This document shows positions 14,432 to 14,510 of a stretch of DNA of 14,510 nt, in pieces. Positions within the stretch are counted from its first letter, which is position 1; every line of letters begins with the position of its first letter. Below the pieces are notes generated by a model. That model saw only the letters and a program-made list of their open reading frames with translations. It had not been told where the DNA came from and ran no database searches. Source of the stretch: Clostridiales bacterium (GTDB lineage Bacteria; Bacillota_E; Sulfobacillia; Sulfobacillales; JAIMBI01); assembly GCA_027318915.1 (NCBI GenBank), contig DAHVOH010000075.1, positions 1 to 14,510 on the forward strand, written 5' to 3'. The position numbers and the translations under genes are program-made.

Positions 14432-14510
14432 GTCGAACCTCCCGGTTCCTATTTGAGCGGGCTCGGGGGCCGACACCCAACGACCAACCCGGCCCCGAGC
14501 ATGCGTTCTG

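Overview
This is a GC-rich bacterial window of about 14.5 kb carrying ten protein genes or gene fragments and one decayed transposase. I see no rRNA, tRNA, CRISPR array or phage gene. Most genes have strong GGAGG-type ribosome binding sites. The CtaA has the paired cysteines of the Bacillus-type enzyme and there is a MocR regulator, so a high-GC Bacillota-like aerobic organism fits best; this lineage call is inference. Annotated genes cover only about two thirds of the window. The gaps of 0.35 to 1 kb are as GC-rich as the genes and produce many long but meaningless Arg/Pro/Gly-rich frames.

Layout. (1) 1-468 (+): C-terminal half of an aminoglycoside-phosphotransferase-fold kinase. (2) 878-1636 (-): short-chain dehydrogenase/reductase. 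(3) 1991-3145 (+): orphan STAND/archaeal-type ATPase, divergent from the dehydrogenase, with a perfect TATAAT at its likely start. (4) 3427-4317 (+): heme A synthase CtaA, without ctaB or oxidase genes beside it. (5) 4318-5326: about 1 kb with no convincing gene but several perfect inverted repeats, ending in a 13-bp hairpin that faces the end of the next gene. (6) 5327-6586 (-) and 6708-8180 (+): an MFS transporter and a MocR-family regulator, divergent, with a strong dyad between them that is probably their shared operator. (7) 8870-9489 (+): a Phd/YefM-type antitoxin and VapC-like PIN toxin with an ATGA overlap. An operator-like palindrome lies just upstream, and the antitoxin's conserved N-terminus begins at an ATC codon. 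(8) 9490-9792 (-): C-terminal remnant of an IS630-family transposase abutting the toxin stop codon, then about 0.9 kb without a recognisable gene. (9) 10704-12596 (-): CocE/NonD-type alpha/beta hydrolase. (10) 13211-14431 (-): M20D metal-dependent amidohydrolase.

How they fit together. Only two local partnerships are well supported: the divergent MocR-MFS pair (regulator and probable target) and the toxin-antitoxin operon. The two hydrolases on the minus strand (CocE-like and M20D) could both release acids or amines from acylated substrates, but more than 600 bp separates them, so they are not an obvious operon. The window looks like loosely packed accessory chromosome with a trace of past transposition. 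I found no clear multi-gene system that is new. The most unusual points are the non-canonical antitoxin start, the junction between transposon remnant and toxin stop codon, the MocR-MFS operator dyad, and the conflict among initiation signals of the ATPase gene.
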